Below, piece after piece: positions 10,215 through 21,714 of a stretch of 64,000 nt of DNA. How positions within the stretch are numbered: position 1 is the first letter of the stretch; each line of letters opens with the position of its first letter. The DNA lies in contig NC_089493.1 in NCBI RefSeq assembly GCF_036850765.1, forward strand, positions 17,051,632 through 17,115,631, given 5' to 3'. A program made the position numbers and the translations under genes. The notes beneath the pieces are model-generated. The model did no database searches, was not told the DNA's origin, and saw only the letters and a program-made list of their open reading frames with translations. Source of the DNA: Saccopteryx bilineata. Taxonomy: Eukaryota; Chordata; Mammalia; Chiroptera; Emballonuridae.

Positions 10215-13200
10215 AAATATATACTGAAGGTGTTGCCAGGGATAATACACATATCCCTTGGAGAAAAGCTAATAATAAACTCCACAGAGCTACTGAATTG
10301 ACTATATTTCTTTCTTTTTCTTTTTTTCTTCAGAGAACTCTGAGGGGCAGAGGTGTGCAATTAGACAAAGGGAGGAATTAAAATAGAAAAAAAAGGCCTA
10401 GAATGAGGAAACACAGTCTTTGGGAAAAAGACAGTGCTATCTCCTTCCCCACAGGGAACAGTGCCTCACTGGGCTCTTCTGAGAGCATGATGAAAGAAGG
10501 AAGATAGGACAGGCAACCACACAGCTTGTTTCTGGCCCACGCCTCCTAAAAGATTTCATACAAGCAACTAGAGTTGACTTCAGAGGAAACTCTTAAATTC
10601 AAAAATCCCAAAGGGACTCTCACTCTGCTCATTAATGCTGATTTACTCATTCTTTCTAATTGCTTGTCTTGCAAAAGAAGTTTGTCTTTGCTTTCTTCAT
10701 ATTATACTTGACCCCCTAAAGAAACACTTAAATTATTATTAATACCCTTAATATTCTGTGCTAACTCCCACATATTTCATCTGAGTTTCTCTTTGACTTT
10801 AATTCTTCTCTGTTTTTTCATGTCACTAACAGCTCCCATTTTGATTGATGTTTTCTCCAGGGGGTCACATCAGAATAGAAGTCAAAGGTGACCACCCTCC
10901 TCAAAGGGAATAATCTAGCTTTGAATTCCTCTCATCTCTTTAAACAAATACAATTGGTCAAGTCCTTTGCAAGCTTAAAATGATTCCCACCATCCTCTTG
11001 TTTCTCGAAGCATGCCACGTTTACAAATACAGATGAAGGAACAAACAAAGACTCTAGAAATATTGTCTAGCTCCGCTTGGTCATATACAGCTGGTTTGAA
11101 AAAGAACAAAGGCTTCCGGTTTCTAGGGTACTTGTCTTACCTAATACACACAACTGTATGAATACATAATGCAGATGAAAACAATAGGAAGAAGGGTCAA
11201 TATGGCCACCCTTCCTTCTCTGCATTCTGACACTTAGACTGGGCAAGGATACACTTGCTCCACCATATGTCGGCACAGCAGAGAACTGAAGAACTCTTCT
11301 CTTTGACCTCCTGGGATTCCTACCTCAGATGGGTTGGAGCTAAAGGCAACAGCTGGCTTGCAGATGTGCCAATTTACCCACATTTAACCAGCCTGGGAAG
11401 AGGTAGAGACATCTTTGAATGTGTACCCAATTCCATGTGGTCAATCAAGAGCCTTCGGTCTGTTTGATGTCTCTGGGGCCTTTGTCTTTACTTTGCTTGC
11501 AGGCTGATGGAAACAGACTGAGGGGTCCTAGCTGTGGTGGGGGTAAAGTGAGGGCTTGAGACTGGGTCAGTATACAAAGTCAACGCAGACGAATAATGGG
11601 TGGTGCGATCATCCTGAAATGTGGGTTTTAGAAAGCAGTTTTGCAAACATACTTGTAAAGGAGGAATCTTACTGAAAGAAAGGGAGGCAAGGCCTGACCA
11701 GTGTGACTGGAAATTGCTATAAACTAACACTTCCATAACAGGGGAGGCAAAGCACACACCTACCAATCACCAGAGAATCAACAGTTTTTTTTGTTCTTGT
11801 TTTTTTTTTTTTAATATAGGCACATAATTTAATTCATATTGTCCTACAACACACAAGGCAAGAAGTACACATAATGTGTATCTTATCTGCAGTACTATTG
11901 CTGACTTAGATATGGACAGGCTCAACAGGCTGAAAGCTGAAATATAATATTAAAAACAGGCCACTTTCAGTTTGTATGTACTTTCAGGTTTAGATTTGTT
12001 ATGGGATGGTTTTTATCTGTTCAAACTAATTACACAAACATGGATTCAGGAGGGACTTGGAGCATGAGGAAAACATAGTGCAAGTTAGCATTTGATGCCA
12101 GGACCCAACATCTATGTTTTATTCCAGTCTCAGCTCAGCTGCTGAACTGCCACATCAACCCCAACACTGACTAGGGATTTGGTTAACCCCACAATTACTT
12201 AGGGAGACCAGAAGGCTGTTCCCTGGTGATTAGAAAAGAATAGTTCTGAACTGCTATCTAATTATGAAATTGGTTACTTACATAGCCCTCATGGATGACT
12301 AATAATCTCCACTTTAATATTTTGCCATTGAAGAGAGAAATTCCATAATAAGATAAAAGAATTATTTTTATTTGTTCACTTAATTTCTACAAAGGGCTTG
12401 TTAAAATTGTTATGCTTTGTAAGAAAAAATTCAACATGGATAACTTGTCATTTGATTTTTTTAAATCCCAAATAGAGATTTTTAATTAAAATTTCAAAAT
12501 AAATATATTATTTTATAAAAAATCAATAGCATATATGTATTCTAACATTTTTTTTAAAGTATAGGAAGAACCCACTTTTTCCACAGCAGGTTATAAAGTT
12601 AGATGCAAATACAAATACTTGGGCAGGGAGAGGAATACCATCATGGCTAATGCAATAGCTCTACTAAATAATCATGACATATCAAAGAGATAAAATATAT
12701 TGCACGTATATATTTCCAATTTAACCTGATAGCAGTTTCTAGGAGGCATCTTTACACAGTCCAGAAATAGAATAATTTATTTTCATCTAATTACATACTT
12801 GAAAGGCTCAGAAAGATCCACTAAAATAAACTTTCTTTAAACGACACAGCCCACACTCTGCCACTGTCCTGGTCCATGATGCAAGACAGCCAAAGCCTCT
12901 GGAAAAAAAAACACAAAGAACAACAAGCCCGCACAGCATGACGGGACCTTTTTTTGCACGGCTGACCCTCACTTGAATGAGGGGGAAGAATGCAGAGCAA
13001 TGTACGTCTGCAAGCACAGCTTCTGATTTGGTCCATGAATTATAGATGCACTTTGGAGGGGCCATTTCCCTTATGGTCTCTGATGCAAAAACAGTCGATA
13101 AATATCTAATGCTCTTGACCCAATATGTTAATCAACCAATAACGTAGACACATGCATGGCCTCTCTATGCTAAGTTTAATTAATGACATGGATAAGTATA

Positions 13201-14504
13201 CAGTCCCCTCCAACTCCCCTTAAATACTACTTAATGGGATACATTCTCCCACAAGGGTCTGAAAGTTTGTGTTTTCTAGGCATGTAGTTTTGCTCACTAT
13301 TGTAAGGTCAGCACATTCATTTCTCAGCACTCCCAGCTCTTAGTTCATTGAGTTCATCTGTCATGGGCCCACTTTCACATGCTTGCCAAAGGCTCTGAGA
13401 ACTACTCCCACTCTGCTATTTCTCTGTGCTAATGAATCACTTTGAACTAGTCAGATATATCCTCACCGTTGAATGGAATTCCTTATGTGGGTTCAGAGTA
13501 ACAAAACCAGGTCGAATGTTTGCACCTGCTTACTAGGCTACTTTGTCCTTTTGTGAGTAGTCAAGGGCATCTACAAGTCTGGAGGAAAAGTCTTCTTGCT
13601 TCGTCATTATGATGAAATATGGCCCGAGGCCTGTGTATAAAAATGCCAAGGCACAGCCGCTAAATGAATAGGAAGAACATATATTTTTTTAAAGCTACTC
13701 AGAGTTCTCGAAGGATACAACTGAATTTGGCTTTCAAAATTAAATACTCTCTTTAATGTGATCAGAATTCTCATCATTATGATTATGATTCATGTAGCAT
13801 TAGTTCTCTCTAGAATTCTGCCTCAAAATGGGGAAAATTCTGGTCCCCAAGTAAGATTTGTCATTTTCATTTCATATCATTTAGAAACTTAAAAACTGTA
13901 AATTTGTTTATTTTATTTTTTTTACAGGAAGCACCTTAGGGTCATATTTCTTCATAATCAAGGAATCTGTGTCATTTAAGCCTCAACCAAGAACCTTTTA
14001 TTCCCCAAAAAAGTGGTCTGTCCCTCCCCAGACTCTGTAACATGGAAGAACCACAGGTTTATCCTGATTACTGAAGCCATTGCCAGGATTTTGCCTAGCT
14101 TATAGAGGGGACATGATACTTTTCTTTATAAGAAATAGATCACAAATATCCTAGTCATTCTGAATTAAGTCACAGGGTAAAGATTCTGGGTTTTGTTATA
14201 TATTCTCGTTGCAAGCAGGACGTGCTCCATTGACTAAGAGAATCAACATTTGGCATGGAGTTTACATCTGTCTACTTCCACGGTCGCTTACCCTGTTACA
14301 GCTTCCTCTTTGAAGAACTGTCTCCAGGGGGAGAAGGGACAGAGGCTTGGTTGGGTCTGGGCGGTGCACACGCTGTCTGGGGAACTGTTGACTGATCTCA
14401 CTAGAGCCCCGTGTGGGAGACTGGCAAAGCCACACAGTGCTGACAGGTATTATGATGACACTCTTGTGAGCTCCAAGAAGTACATGGAGTGCACTGTGGC
14501 CACC
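10215..14504. other. Long unique stretch, no gene found
   Basis: About 4.3 kb without a recognisable young repeat or coding exon. A T-rich run lies at 11786-11812. The 12800-13200 part looks less decayed than its surroundings and is listed separately. Confidence 0.45.
12800..13200. promoter_or_regulatory. Candidate conserved non-coding element
   Basis: No repeat signature, moderate GC content with retained CpGs (GACGGGACC, ACGTCTGC, AACGTAGAC), and clustered homeodomain/forkhead-like words (TTAATCAACCAATAA, TTTAATTAATGACATG). Two overlapping minus-strand ORFs (12808-13065 and 12821-13036) have no recognisable domain. Labelled regulatory by inference only. Confidence 0.25.
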
Positions 14505-14655
14505 CATGCATATTCATTCATTTATTCATCAAAAGTTTTTCAGCACCTACTCTGTACCAGACCTTGCAATAATAATAATAATAATAATAAAACTGAGAAG
14601 ACAACAAGGGACCAGACAGGCCCAGTCTTTTTAGGAGCTCTATTCTACTAGCAGT
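14505..14655. repeat. Ancient mammalian interspersed repeat copy 2, with (AAT)n
   Basis: TATTCATTCATTTATTCATC, TTTTTCAGCACCTACTCTGT, GACCAGACAGGCCCAGTC and AGGAGCTCTATTCTACTAGC follow the order of the old repeat also seen at 7711. An (AAT)n microsatellite (14568-14591) interrupts it. Confidence 0.55.
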
Positions 14656-14699
14656 CATCTGCTCCATCTTGAGGAAGATGCCATTTGCTTTTTCCATTT

Positions 14700-14990
14700 T
14701 CATTCATTGAGCATTTTGTACCCTTTCTGTTATTTATGGAGAGGTAAAGAGATGGGAATGTAATCCAACAGCATTCGTTGCCTTTATCAGCAAAGCCCTA
14801 TGTTAGGTGTTTTAAGGGATGCAAACATGGCTACGACTCCTTGGCTGCATAATATGATGAGAGATGGATACAAGGGAGACATATATAAGTGTGCAAATAA
14901 AGAGAGCATGGTGGGGAGAAAGCCCATCCCTTTAGGAGTGGCTGTCACAGGAACAGGGAATTATGGGACCCTTGCAAAACTGTATAGAGA
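14700..14990. repeat. Ancient mammalian interspersed repeat copy 3
   Basis: TCATTCATTGAGCATTTTGT, CCCTATGTTAGGTGTTTTAA and a downstream GTGCAAATAAAGAGAGCATG stretch resemble the same old repeat as copies 1 and 2 in the same orientation. Strongly diverged. Confidence 0.4.
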
Positions 14991-15234
14991 TAGGTTATGG
15001 TGGGACCACATAGGAAATCCTTCATGAAGAAAAAGACAACTAGGGGAAAATTCAGATTAGGGATTGAGTTAACTCCTGGGCTGGAAGAAAGAGTTCAAAA
15101 ACAAGTTTCATGGAAAATAAGAAAAGTTACAGAATACACTAAAATGTGGAGCAAACATAGAAAGACTAAATGTCATGCATGATCTTAGAGTACCTTTACT
15201 TTTGAAGTTTCCAGTCTTAAGAATGTTTTTGTCA

Positions 15235-15495
15235 GACTTTAAAAACTGTGCTCATCATTCAAGGTCCTTCTGAGGCCTTACCCATTCCATGTAGCCTTCC
15301 CCAGCTATTGGAATCACGCAACTCTATTCGCCTACAAAAACTATCATATGCATGTAGTTGCAGAGGCTTAATGCTTATTTTGTTGAGCTTTGTCCCCAAG
15401 ATGTTAAGCTGTTGAAAGAAGTCTACCCCACGTTTTTCTGTCTTATCTTCCATGGTACATAGCAAGGCATACAATGAGAGCTAAGTAAATACTTA
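15235..15495 (+). mobile_element. L2 LINE 3'-end fragment
   Basis: Phrase order CAAGGTCCTTCTGAGGCCTT, GATGTTAAGCTGTTGAAAG, CTGTCTTATCTTCCATGGTA and CATAGCAAGGCATACAATGA matches the L2 3' region (consensus sense: GCTCCTTGAGGGCAGGGACT, then CATAGTAGGTGCTCAATAAA). Confidence 0.6.
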
Positions 15496-17087
15496 GGCTC
15501 TGACCAGACAACATACTTAAGAGAACTACACAAATCCCTTTTCAATCCCTGTCAGCGATGACTTCTGTTGACTTAGCATCTTAAGACTCTTAATCAAATA
15601 TCTCCTTACCTAGTATTTATTCACTATGCCCATATGCATATGCCAAGTACTATAAAAAAGATGGAACACTGACATAACTCTGGCCTCTGGGGACATGACT
15701 CAAGATCATTCCAAGCATGACCCAAGCCTTCATTCAGAGTGCCAGGCATAAGCCTTGTTTCTTGCTTCAGTAAGTTATCTGTAGGCTCTGTTATTATTTG
15801 AAAGGACAGGAATAAGTGCACTGTGTATGTGAAAGGCTTCTTCAGGGATAAAAATTAATGCACTCACCAGCTGCTTTTTCATTTCTTCCATTTAAAGGAT
15901 AAGTCCACTGTTCAGCGTCCTTAATTATCATAGTCCATACTTTAAGATAATGGAACTTTAACAAATCACTCTGGCTATCAAAGAGAACTTGGGTTTTAAA
16001 GAAATATTAAGTATTATCATTACGTGCTCTTATTTCTAAAAATAAAAAGGATGAGATTTTGCTTTGAGCCTGAAAAAAACATTTGCAAATCAGTATCTGA
16101 AAATGCTACCATAATTATCCAATCGTTTCAATGTAGGGAGAATCCAACACTTCTTTATTTTTCCCCGACAGACTGACAGTGTATTATAAATTCCCACAAT
16201 TTATCCTGCAAGGCCCCGGCTTCCCGTGTCTGCCAGCTATGTCGCAGCCGGGAGGAGTTATGGCCATTTAATCAGGGTTTAGCATTTCCATGCTCAACCT
16301 TCAAGCAGGGACGCTGTGCCCACGTTTTCACCAGTGATCGATGAACCCACTTACTCCACCGCTTCCTGTGTGACAATACTTTAGAAGCCCTGCTCAAATT
16401 CACATTTCTCAATATCTCAAAGTTTAGCAGCACAGTGACCTTCTAATATTTGTTTTCAACTGTTTATAACCAACAGTTCATTATTTTGCCAACACAGAAA
16501 GAAAGGAAGTTGGTCGATGCTTGCTGATGGTGAAGCAGATGCCAGGCCTGGAAGTGGGATGGCAGGAAATCCCAAGAACAAAAGTGTAGGAGAGTGCTAT
16601 TCTCTTAAACTGCTGATGGAATGAGAGGCAGTGTCGGAATCACAGTCGTCCTCTTTGCTTATACATAGTGTACTGTTTAAAAGTTGCGTGAATGCTTTCC
16701 ACAACTTTATAGTTTTATGTATAGTTAGTTATTTTTGTTTGAAATCATCATTCTGCTATTCCTCTTGGTCACCGCCTCTAAGTCTAAACCCTCTGGGATG
16801 ATACAAAGAACTCGACAGGCAAAGCATATTCTCATAAGCTTGGGTTTTAGATGCTACTCATGCATGTGTTTTCTTGCTCTGGTAGATGAGATAGCTCATA
16901 GGAGAGTTTATAGGGATCTTTTTGCCAGTCAAGCTTAAAACATCATACTACAGAAAGAATACCAAATATTTTATTTTGTGTCTTTTTTTAATGTTTAGCT
17001 CCATACCCTGGGTAGTTTTCCGGGTCTCACTATTTTAAAGTAGAAGAGAAGCACAGGCAGATGTACCCATGCAAATGAATAATCTCG
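15496..17087. other. Unique DNA, no gene found
   Basis: About 1.6 kb without recognisable young repeats; 16080-16440 is listed separately as a candidate conserved element. Confidence 0.4.
16080..16440. promoter_or_regulatory. Candidate conserved non-coding element
   Basis: GC-richer island in AT-rich DNA with many retained CpGs (TTCCCGTGTCTGCC, TATGTCGCAGCCGGGAGG, GTGATCGATGAACCC) beside AT-rich factor-site-like words (CATAATTATCCAATCG, GGCCATTTAATCAGGG). No ORF and no repeat signature. Regulatory role is inference. Confidence 0.28.
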
Positions 17088-17275
17088 AGCATTCACATGC
17101 CAGACACTGTGACTTTTCTTTTAATCCACTCAGTATATCAAGGACATAGCTACCATTATCCCCTTCATTTCACAGATGTAGAGGCTGAAGATGAACTATC
17201 TGAGCTCGTCCATCTACACTATCAGGAAGGCACAGAACAGGGACACAACCCATGCAGCCTGGTGTTGGAACATGT
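17088..17275 (-). mobile_element. MIR-family SINE fragment
   Basis: Reverse MIR phrases: ACATGCCAGACACTGTGAC, ATTATCCCCTTCATTTCACA, GATGTAGAGGCTGAAGATGA and GGGACACAACCCATGCAGCC (consensus order TTTTACAGATGAGGAAACTG, then CAGAGCCGGGATTCGAACCC). Confidence 0.6.
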
Positions 17276-18174
17276 CACCCGATCACCACCTTATTCGAGA
17301 ATATCAGAGTATTTCTCACCAAGATTTAAAAGAAAACCTTTCTAAACCATCCACAAAAATTCTTCCATGCTCCAAGGCCCACTGTGGGCCTACTAACCTT
17401 ATGAGAGTGTGTGTTTATATTTTTAGGAAATATCCCAAATGGGATATAAGCCCACTCTCACTTTATAACACCAGTACCCTCAGAAATCCTTCAAAAGGCA
17501 CTTCCTAGAGAACTAGTTTTTTTTTTTTTTTTTTTGGTCTGTTTGTTTCTTTTAAGGAGACAGAGATTAATTATGTGTGTGTCCCAGTATGGTGTGAAGA
17601 TTTCATCAACCATAGTAACTCCAGTTGACTGAAGGCAGTTACGCGGAGGGTTTTTTTAGAACAAATTGTGAAACAATTATAGGGGCCTGCTGTAAAGTGT
17701 TACCCATGAATAATGACTGTATGGGTACTGGAGATATGAAAAGAGGCACAAAGTTTAGTTCTTTGCCAACTCTGCCATAAATCCTTGACACACAGAATAT
17801 CTCCTCAAGGGTTGAGTGAAAAAAAAAAAGTTTCAAAGTTATTCTTGGATGATTTCTTTTCTATTTTACCTCTTTCCTTAATTTATTCTATTCTTTCCCC
17901 TTTTTTTTTATATCAAAAGAGGTCACCTGTAATACCTCCGCACCCAACCAAGATTGTCAATCACGTCATTGGTAAATTCCTACAAAGATATTTTCTCCTG
18001 AATGTCTACTTTTAAATTCTTGTTGGAATAAAAATTACTGGAGGAGCTTCTTTCAAATGCAGGTCTTGAGTTTTGCCTCAAAATATTCTGATTAGAGGAC
18101 TCAGGGAAGATACCACAGATCTGCATCTAATGGGCACTTCAAATAACCCTGAGGCAGGGGCCATAATTTAAACA
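17276..18174. other. Unique DNA with a poly-T run
   Basis: Poly-T at 17517-17535 without an attached SINE body. No gene recognised. Confidence 0.4.
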
Positions 18175-18185
18175 ACACTGCTCTA

Positions 18186-18378
18186 GCCTGACCTGTGGTG
18201 GTGTAGTGGATAAAGCATCGACCTGGAAATGCTGAGCTCGCTGGTTCAAAACCCTGGGCTTGCCTGGTCAAGGCACATATGGGAGTTGATGCTTCCTGCT
18301 CCTCCCTACCTTCTCTCTCTCTCTCTCTCTCCTCTCTAAAAATGAATAAATATAAAATTAAAAAAAAAAAAAAAAAAA
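18186..18378 (+). mobile_element. SINE-A, near-complete with TSD
   Basis: Begins GCCTGACCTGTGGTGGTGTA, contains the B box GGTTCAAAACC, a (CT)n stretch, AAAATGAATAAATA and a poly-A end. Perfect 11 bp TSD ACACTGCTCTA (18175-18185 and 18379-18389) shows a relatively young insertion. Confidence 0.95.
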
Positions 18379-18389
18379 ACACTGCTCTA

Positions 18390-18756
18390 AACCCAAGTGA
18401 GTTTTCCTCTTCCCCATGAGCTGGGACAGTGCTTAATACCAGCCAGGGCATCTGTTCTTTTTGCCACGTCCAGGGCACCTAGTGGTCTCCAAACAAAGAC
18501 ACAGGGATGTTTTAATAGGAGCATTATAACGTCATGTTTCAAAATGAAATTGGAGTCGGCTTGTTCCTGTGCTCGGCACCCTCTCTGCTCCTCGTTCTCT
18601 TATGTCCTCTGTTTTATACCTTTTAATATTCACCTATATAAACTTGCTTTGTTCGCCTCACACCCACAGAATCTTGAATTATCTTGAGGATTGTTTTATT
18701 TTTCTTTGTGTGACTTATAGCAAGCATACCTAATAAGCATTCCACAATGTTTATTT
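18390..18756. other. Unique DNA
   Basis: No gene or repeat recognised. Confidence 0.4.
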
Positions 18757-18770
18757 AAGAGGATAAAACA

Positions 18771-18891
18771 GCCTGACCTGTGGTGGTGCAGCGGATAAAG
18801 TGTCGACCTGGAATGCTGAGGTTGCCGGTTCAAAACCCTGGGCTTGTCTGGTCAAGGGATATATGGGAGTTGATGCTTCCTGCTCCTCCCC

Positions 18892-18922
<31 letters not shown>

Positions 18923-18962
18923 CCCTCTCTAAAATGAATAAATTAAGTCTTTTAAAAAAAAA
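18771..18962 (+). mobile_element. SINE-A, first layer of a nested pair
   Basis: Head GCCTGACCTGTGGTGGTGCA, B box CCGGTTCAAAACCC, CT run 18894-18922, A-rich end. Target site AAGAGGATAAAACA at 18757-18770; its downstream copy was later split by the SINE-B that follows. Confidence 0.95.
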
Positions 18963-18971
18963 AAGAGGATA

Positions 18972-19379
18972 GGCCCTGGCCGTTGGCTCAGTGGTAGAGC
19001 GTCGGCCTGGCGTGCAGGGGTCCCGGGTTCGATTCCCGACCAGGGCACACAGGAGAAGCGCCCATCTGCTTCTCCACCCCCTCCCCCTCTCCTTCCTCTC
19101 TGTCTCTCTCTTCCCCTCCCAGAGCCGAGGCTCCATTGGAGCAAAGATGGCCCGGGCGCTGGGGATGGCTCCTTGGCCTCTGCCCCAGGCGCTAGAGTGG
19201 CTCTAGTCGCGACAGAGCGATACCCTGGAGGGGCAGAGCATCGCCCCCTGGTGGGCAGAGCTTCGCCCCTGGTGGGCGTGCCAGGTGGATCCCGGTAGGG
19301 TGCATGCAGGAGTCTGTCTGACTGTCTCTCCCTGTTTCCAGCTTTGGAAAAATACAAAAAAAAAAAAAAAAGAGAGAGA
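18972..19379 (+). mobile_element. SINE-B, inserted in the TSD of the preceding SINE-A
   Basis: Full-length copy with intact A box (GTTGGCTCAGTGGTAGAGC) and B box (GGTTCGATTCCC). It duplicated AAGAGGATA (18963-18971), and the remaining AGAGGATAAAACA is at 19381-19393. A good CTCF-like motif (GCATCGCCCCCTGGTGGGC) is at 19238-19256. The A-rich tail ends in a GA run. Confidence 0.95.
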
Positions 19380-19393
19380 GAGAGGATAAAACA

Positions 19394-20915
19394 GATCAGC
19401 CCCCTTTGTCTTCTTAAGCAACTCCCTTCATGGTTCTCTGTGCCTATTTCTCACAGTTATGCATGATTCTGATGAAGACAACAGCCACAACCATTAACTG
19501 AGCTCCTTTTCCCCCTATGCACAATGTTGTGTTGTGCCGAGTATTATTACCTTTGATCTTCATTTGAATTCGCATAACAGTCTAGCCAGGGTGTCAGTGG
19601 AGGCAGACAGAGAGAAAGTGGGCAGACCCTTAATATATATACAAGAACGTGCAAGGTTCTTTCTCACGTGTGGGAAACAAGGACCGCTGAACCCACAACC
19701 AATCAAACCACATCCTCTGGAGCTGCTGAGTGTAAAGACCTGGCTCCTTGGCATTAATCATTTCCATACATGAATGAGGAGCTTGTGTGGAAAGGTAGTT
19801 ATATTTATAATCAGGCGCACACTCTCACTCACTCCCACTTCCCTTGTGCATACACACAAGAGTTGGACTTTTTAAGACACAAGGGTGTCTTTCAATTTGT
19901 CCTCTTTTTTCTTTTTGAGATCTGTGTGGATATAAAGATGACAGATTTCCTGCCCATCCAGGAAGAGTGATCACTTCACTCTCTATGAACTTCACTCCCA
20001 GGCTTAATTATTATGCAGTGCGCCTGTGTATTAAGCTTGTAGGCTAAAAGCAATTTAAAGTCAATGCTGCATTGACTTTAAAATTATTTCCTTTCTAATT
20101 CAGATGCAGGCTTTTGTTAAGGGATTTATCACTTTTACATAATCAGCTAGATTGTTCCATGTCTAGAGTCCCTCAACATCCCTAAGCCCCGCCCTCTCCC
20201 CATCAGTAGCAGTCATTGACATTTCACACCCTCCCCTGTTGAGGCAGGGTGGGAGGCTCCTCCCTAAGTGCCTCACTTCATCCTTCAAAGAGGCTCCTAC
20301 TGATGGGAAATTCATTAAGTACTGCAGACCTTGTCATCAAGACTGTTTGTTCTTAATTATCAAGCCATCATGTTGTTCTTGAAAAGGAGGTGGACACTGT
20401 CACAGACACACTCAGAAGTCCTTGAAACTAGTCAAATGGCTTGTCAGTAAATCAGTTATATTACCTCTGCAAATGTGTTAGGTTCTTAGAAAAATTTACA
20501 AATAGACATGTTCTGTAGTCTTAGAACATGAGGAATAAACAGATCACCAAATAAAAAACCCCTGCAGGATAAAAGCATCTAATGTTGATACCTTATCCCT
20601 AGCAAATATCAGCCCACTGATCTAGAAACCATTAGCCTCGAAGGACCAGTAGTCACTCCTTCACCAGCTAGACCCCCAAACCTCAGGGAGGAATGTGCAT
20701 GTCACAAGCTGTATCTGTATCTGAGAGCAAGCGAGTTTCTGGTGTAATAAGAATGAGAATTTTTTTTGTTAGTCTTTAACATTTATATTTTGTACTTAAT
20801 GTTTTTTCTTATTCCTCACTTTTGGAGCTAGGGGATAGAGATGGATAGAGACCAATAGAGAAGAAGAGATACTTGGAAAGTAAAATTAAGAGACACCCCT
20901 AAAGGGAAACAAGCT
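19394..20915. other. Unique DNA, with a hairpin and conserved-looking block
   Basis: No gene recognised. Contains a perfect inverted repeat at 20054-20082 inside AT-rich sequence with homeobox-like words (TTAATTATTATGCAG, TCTTAATTATCAAGCC); see the separate entry and findings. Confidence 0.4.
20054..20082. repeat. Perfect 13 bp inverted repeat with 3 nt loop
   Basis: Left arm TTTAAAGTCAATG, loop CTG, right arm CATTGACTTTAAA. Arms are exactly complementary. No transposon signature flanks it, so it is not obviously a MITE remnant. Confidence 0.97.
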
Positions 20916-20931
20916 AAAGTAGAGGATGTTT

Positions 20932-21081
20932 AAATGGCTTTGGTTGCCATGGAGCGACGCCCCAGATGGGCTGAGCATCGCCCCCTAGTGGGCTTTCCAG
21001 GTGAATCCCAGTGGGGGCACCTGCAGGAGTCTGTCTCTCTGCCTCCCCTCCTCTCACAAAAATAAAAAATAAAAAACAAAT
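20932..21081 (+). mobile_element. 5'-truncated SINE-B (3' part only) with perfect TSD
   Basis: Starts inside the SINE-B body (TTTGGTTGCCATGGAGCGAC) and runs to the tail. It lacks the tRNA-like head yet is flanked by a perfect 16 bp TSD AAAGTAGAGGATGTTT (20916-20931 and 21082-21097), so truncation happened at insertion, not later. CTCF-like motif variant GCATCGCCCCCTAGTGGGC lies at 20975-20993. Confidence 0.93.
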
Positions 21082-21300
21082 AAAGTAGAGGATGTTTCTA
21101 ATTAGCCTGATGACTTGTCTTCTCATCAAAGAAAGTTAAGAGCAAAATATTTTTAAAAATGTAGATTTATGACAGAAGATGTGTGTCAGTGGTACTCAAG
21201 AAAACAGGTTAATCCCCTATTAACAACAGGCTGGACTCCGGTGATACACGTGGCACTGTTTGGTGAAATTGTAAAACAGTATATTCACAATCACAAGTCC

Positions 21301-21705
21301 AATTTTTTTTTTTTTTTTTTTTTTTGTATTTTTCTGAAGCTGGAAACGGGGAGAGACAAACAGACTCCCGCATGCGCCCAACCGGGATCCACCCGGCACG
21401 CCCACCAGGGGGCGACGCTCTGCCCACCAGGGGGCGATGCTCTGCCCCTCCGAGGCGTCGCTCTTTTGCGACCAGAGCCACTCCAGCGCTTGGGGCAGAG
21501 GCCAAGGAGCCATCCCCAGCGCCCGGGCCATTTTTGCTCCAATGGAGCCTTGGCTGCGGGAGGGGAAGAGAGAGACAGAGAGGAAGGAGAGGGGGAGGGG
21601 TGGAGAAGCAGATGGGAGCTTCTCCTGTGTGCCCTGGCCAGGAATCGAACCGGGGACCTCTGCACGCCAGGCCGACGCTCTACCACTGAGCCAACCGGCC
21701 AGGGC
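21301..21705 (-). mobile_element. SINE-B, full length
   Basis: Poly-T start, complete body and intact head complement (GAGCCAACCGGCCAGGGC). TSD CACAAGTCC at 21292-21300 and 21706-21714. It carries two CTCF-like motifs in tandem (21400-21418 and 21422-21440). Long apparent ORFs across it on both strands are non-coding artefacts. Confidence 0.96.
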
Positions 21706-21714
21706 CACAAGTCC

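Noticed and set aside
9904..10360. ORFs rich in Phe/Leu/Ser or Lys/Glu/Arg
   Set aside because: They are direct translation of the CTTT tract in different frames.
12808..13065. Two overlapping minus-strand ORFs of 71-85 codons
   Set aside because: No recognisable domain; the block is better explained as non-coding conserved DNA.
14250..14651. 133-codon ORF
   Set aside because: It includes an old repeat and an AAT microsatellite (poly-Asn), and has no recognisable domain or splice context.
18972..19050. tRNA-like gene with A and B boxes
   Set aside because: It is the head of a SINE-B followed by the SINE body and flanked by a TSD; the same applies to all other SINE heads. No stand-alone tRNA was found.
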